Source: an uncultured Candidatus Melainabacteria bacterium
GTDB taxonomy: Bacteria; Cyanobacteriota; Vampirovibrionia; Gastranaerophilales; Gastranaerophilaceae
Length of the DNA stretch: 8,420 nucleotides
NCBI GenBank assembly: GCA_946622835.1
Contig: CAMOQI010000022.1
Location: forward strand, 1 to 8,420
Direction: 5' to 3'
Part shown: in pieces, positions 5,150 to 8,420 of the stretch
Position numbering within the stretch: the first letter of the stretch is position 1
How the letters are laid out: the number at the start of each line of letters is the position of its first letter
Program-made: the position numbers and the translations under genes
Notes under the pieces: model-generated
Seen by the model: only the letters and a program-made list of their open reading frames with translations
Told to the model about the DNA's origin: nothing
Databases searched by the model: none

Positions 5150-8100
5150 ATGAAAATATTCTCTGTTGATTCAACAAATTTCAAAGGTCAAAGACAAGAC
5201 AGAAAAACCGTTGAACAATTAAAACAGGATAATAAATATAGTTTGAATATTATAAACCAACGCAGGATAAATCAGGCAATAGATAATCTTGCCAAAATTT
5301 CTGACAAAGATAATGTTGAATTTTTAATAGATGTATCTAAAAACCTTAAATATGGTACAAATATTGACCTTGGTAAAAAACCTTACAACAATTGGCATGC
5401 AAAACTCAACAAGGCAATCGAAATCTCTTTGGTTTCTTTGCCGTTAGAAGTAAAAAAAGATTTAACTGAAAAAGTTCAAAAATTATCCGAGATAAAACCA
5501 CTTACCGAAACGGAAGAAGAAATTATACGCTTGCGCAGTTCTCTGTTGGAAAAAGTGGATTTAAAAGAGCTTGAAAAAATTCCAACAAAAAACATTCGAA
5601 ATTTAGGTTCAAATCTGGATTATTTTATAATTTCGTCAGAAGTTCCCAATACCCAAAAACTGTACATCCTAAAGCGTTTAAACTATTTTATGAGTGATGA
5701 ATATCACATCAATGAACAACTACAAGATAAGAAAACACAAGCTCTTGCTGAAATAGTAAACGATATAGTAATTGATACACCGGAATCCAAAATCCCTAAT
5801 ATTAAAGCGGTAGACCAAGGTCAACATGGAATGTGCGCGGCAATATCAATTTGTCGAAAAAATTTGGCATATGAAGATAAGGCAAATTATGTCGATATAA
5901 TTTTATCTGAATTAGATAACAGCCCTGATATGATGGTTTATGATATTACCAAACTCGGAAGCGGAACGAAGATTCCTATCCCCAAAATATCTATAGATTT
6001 TGACTATGCTCTTTCACAAGGGTACAGAATTATAGATACATCCGCTCTTTATTGGATGAATATTGCTGACACAGATTTCTCAAACAACAATCCTGTCGGA
6101 GTTTATAATCCTTTTGATAAACAATTCTTTGATACATTTAAAGATTCTCATCTTATGCCTAACATTTCAGATGAAATGACAAACAATCACGACTATTTCC
6201 GCGCTCTAATAAAGTCCAAAGATATCTTGGAATCCTATAAAAAACGGATGATAGTAAAGGATTATGAAAAGAATATAAATGAACAAACAAAGCAAGAAAA
6301 GCTTGATACAATAAAGCAATACAATAAACGAATTTCTCATTTGATTCAAGAAATTTCACCGAACATCGATGTCATAAAACGCCAACAAATAATTTCTGAT
6401 TTAAAAAATTTAGAAATAAAAAATTCTGACAAAGCCTCACAAATAAATGATTACAGGAAGAGTTTCATATTCTTACCAAATGAATCGTTTGATATGAAAC
6501 TTGAAAAGATGAAAGCATTTTTATCTATTGCGCTGCCGGATAAAAATAATAAAACCTTTAACAAAAACAGTCAGGAAATTGTGGATTTAGTCTTGCAAAC
6601 GACTAAACTTGCCGATGATATATCAGGGCATTCAAGTCGAACAAAAGAACTAAATCGTGCAAAATTGTTATATAAAGCTGCAGCGGCATATAGAACCCAA
6701 ATGATTATGAAGTTGTATATTCCGGATTTAATGGAAGAAATGCTTAATATTTATGAAATCCCCGACAGAGAATCAAGAATTTCCGATAATATGAAATCTC
6801 TTATTAAAAAACTTGAGATAGCTTCTATGAGCGAGGATGAATTGAGAGAAAATAATATTACCAAAACACAACTTCAAAAAGCAAAATTATCCCCCGAACT
6901 TATTCAAGGGCTTGCAAAGAATTTTCAAACAGAAGCAGATCCTGAAATATTGAAGATAGCTTTGGAAGAAAATCTCAAAACACTTGACTATATTATGACA
7001 GATTTAATGGATGAATTCTACAAAGCTTCATTATACGTTGACAGAAGAAAAGTCCTTGAAAATAATCTCAAAGCGATGCACGATGCAATCATTGATAAAG
7101 ATGAGGAGATACTGACAGCACTTGCAAAAGATTTGCAAATGGAGCCTGATGCCAAAGAAATACTGTTAGTTTTAGATAGTTTTATTAAAATGCTTGAAGA
7201 TAAAAATTGTACAAATGAAACTTATATAAGGATTTTTAATGCATTAGGGTATAAGAATCAAATGCAAGAATTTGTAGAGGATTTTCAAAATCTTTATGAA
7301 GCTTTATTTGTTAACAAAAAACCAAACATTATTGCAGGTTTTAATCTTATGAACGGACTTGAATCAAATGCACCGATAGAAGAGACTTTAAAGGCATATA
7401 ACTTAATCGGAGAGAATTTCAATAAAGTTTCTGCCATGACAACCGCCTTGCAAAATGCACTTGAGGTAAAAAGTAAAAACGGAGAGATATTAAACACGGT
7501 CATTGATAAAGAAATTCTCATAAAATTGATGGAAGATTCCGGTAAAATTGTTTCTGAAAAACATTTGAGGCATTTTCAGAATAAATTTAGTAAAATTTCA
7601 AATGTTTTGAAAAATTACAACGGCAAAGCCGTAAAATTCAAAGACTTACCCAAAGAATTAAAACAATTCAGCCCTGAAGAAAAAGTTATATTAAAACAAA
7701 TTGAACAAAATATAAATTCTTGGTACAAGGAAACAACCAGAGCCCTTAACCTCCAATATAGAGCTATTGAAGAACCGCTAAGCGAACTTTATCGTGATAT
7801 TGGTGTGAGGACAGGACACAAATATGTGAAAAGCGAAGGCGATAGCGGTCTGCGAAGTCGACAAATGGCAAAAATAATTGAGCATATGACAGATAGACCA
7901 TATTATATTGAGGAAAATACAAAACTTGCATTAAATAAGATTAAATCCATGCCATATTCAGGAATTTCATCAACTTCCGTTGATGATAAATCTCCTGCAT
8001 ATCACGCACAATATATCACAGATATTAAATCCGTAACCACAAAAGATATCGATGGTAAAATTCACGAAAAGGAAGCCCTTTTCCATGATAACAGCTGGGG

Positions 8101-8420
8101 ACCTGTTGAACATGAGAATGTTTGGACAGATAGCAACGGGCTGTTAAGAACAGACTATGCCCAAGATATGGGTGGTGCTTTTGGATACATAACCGGAGAA
8201 AAATACAATTCAGGCCAATTCTTGGATAATATAGTAGGTCAATACGGCACATATACTCCAAAAAATATTGACAGCAAACAGTATCGCCGCATCACCGGAA
8301 GTAAATTTAATGACGGATATAAATATCCTATGTTTAGTGATGTTATTCTAAGCGGTAAATCTCCGGAAGTTGATGAATATGTGAAAAGTATTCATAGCAA
8401 TATTTTTATAAGTCCGTACA
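5150..8420 (+). CDS. Very large papain-like (C1) cysteine peptidase with a long helical insertion (C-terminus beyond window)
   Basis: The frame is open for 1090 codons from ATG 5150 to the window end. Residues 1-14 contain STNFKGQ, similar to the start of the protein at 291; no signal peptide or membrane helix is seen. Residues ~15-215 are charged and helical. DQGQHGMCAAIS (222-233) matches the papain active-site motif: oxyanion Gln223 lies six residues before nucleophile Cys229, as Q19 and C25 do in papain. FDYALSQGYRIID (284-296) resembles the next core helix and strand. From ~340 to ~900 the sequence is K/E/N-rich helix or coiled coil without a recognisable domain. The fold then resumes: LALNKIKSM (926-934), SGISSTS, AYHAQYI with His952, and FHDNSWG with Asn981. 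About 105 further residues follow. The ATG is preceded only by a weak GGGGA site; GTG 5108 is an in-frame alternative. Intracellular enzyme or exported effector are both possible; the substrate is unknown. Confidence 0.85.
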   Translation, partial: MKIFSVDSTNFKGQRQDRKTVEQLKQDNKYSLNIINQRRINQAIDNLAKISDKDNVEFLIDVSKNLKYGTNIDLGKKPYNNWHAKLNKAIEISLVSLPLEVKKDLTEKVQKLSEIKPLTETEEEIIRLRSSLLEKVDLKELEKIPTKNIRNLGSNLDYFIISSEVPNTQKLYILKRLNYFMSDEYHINEQLQDKKTQALAEIVNDIVIDTPESKIPNIKAVDQGQHGMCAAISICRKNLAYEDKANYVDIILSELDNSPDMMVYDITKLGSGTKIPIPKISIDFDYALSQGYRIIDTSALYWMNIADTDFSNNNPVGVYNPFDKQFFDTFKDSHLMPNISDEMTNNHDYFRALIKSKDILESYKKRMIVKDYEKNINEQTKQEKLDTIKQYNKRISHLIQEISPNIDVIKRQQIISDLKNLEIKNSDKASQINDYRKSFIFLPNESFDMKLEKMKAFLSIALPDKNNKTFNKNSQEIVDLVLQTTKLADDISGHSSRTKELNRAKLLYKAAAAYRTQMIMKLYIPDLMEEMLNIYEIPDRESRISDNMKSLIKKLEIASMSEDELRENNITKTQLQKAKLSPELIQGLAKNFQTEADPEILKIALEENLKTLDYIMTDLMDEFYKASLYVDRRKVLENNLKAMHDAIIDKDEEILTALAKDLQMEPDAKEILLVLDSFIKMLEDKNCTNETYIRIFNALGYKNQMQEFVEDFQNLYEALFVNKKPNIIAGFNLMNGLESNAPIEETLKAYNLIGENFNKVSAMTTALQNALEVKSKNGEILNTVIDKEILIKLMEDSGKIVSEKHLRHFQNKFSKISNVLKNYNGKAVKFKDLPKELKQFSPEEKVILKQIEQNINSWYKETTRALNLQYRAIEEPLSELYRDIGVRTGHKYVKSEGDSGLRSRQMAKIIEHMTDRPYYIEENTKLALNKIKSMPYSGISSTSVDDKSPAYHAQYITDIKSVTTKDIDGKIHEKEALFHDNSWGPVEHENVWTDSNGLLRTDYAQDMGGAFGYITGEKYNSGQFLDNIVGQYGTYTPKNIDSKQYRRITGSKFNDGYKYPMFSDVILSGKSPEVDEYVKSIHSNIFISPY

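Noticed and set aside
6159..8261. Minus-strand ORFs at 6159-6359, 7294-7521 and 8025-8261
   Set aside because: All lie antisense to the continuous peptidase frame, which carries conserved catalytic motifs on either side; none has supporting signals.

Overview
The window is AT-rich with short intergenic spacers and reads as bacterial chromosome. I infer, at moderate confidence, a member of the Gastranaerophilales/Melainabacteria (non-photosynthetic relatives of cyanobacteria). The clues are low GC, K/N/I-rich proteins, and two predicted proteins that both begin with a short [ST]-x-F-K-[GS]-Q block, a type of N-terminus I associate with that group. No rRNA or lineage marker is present to confirm this; a low-GC Firmicute is the main alternative.

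Layout. 1-291 (minus): the N-terminal part of an unrecognised protein with one hydrophobic segment, cut by the window edge. 359-2938 (minus): a complete, intact-looking mutS. 2977-3576 (plus): a membrane-anchored protein of unknown function, divergent from mutS across only 38 bp. 3579-3833 (minus): a small XRE-type helix-turn-helix regulator, convergent with the previous gene. It faces a possible 35-residue ORF (3932-4039, plus) across a spacer that carries a 16-bp inverted repeat. 4052-4156 (minus): a promoter-plus-terminator unit with no credible ORF, probably a ~70-nt small RNA. 4265-4897 (minus): an aquaporin-family channel with its own terminator and a leader bearing a 9-bp inverted repeat. 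5150 to the right edge (plus): a very large gene, at least 1090 codons, open at the window end.

The main point of interest is this last gene. It carries the catalytic Gln-Cys, His and Asn motifs of a papain-like (C1) cysteine peptidase, but Cys229 and His952 are about 720 residues apart instead of about 135, because a long, mostly helical segment lies between the two half-domains. The second is the aquaporin, in which the second NPA motif is followed by Val instead of the almost invariant selectivity-filter Arg.

The genes do not form one pathway. mutS and the partial gene at the left edge lie in the same direction with a 67-bp gap and may be co-transcribed. The other units appear to be transcribed separately, each with its own promoter-like sequence.
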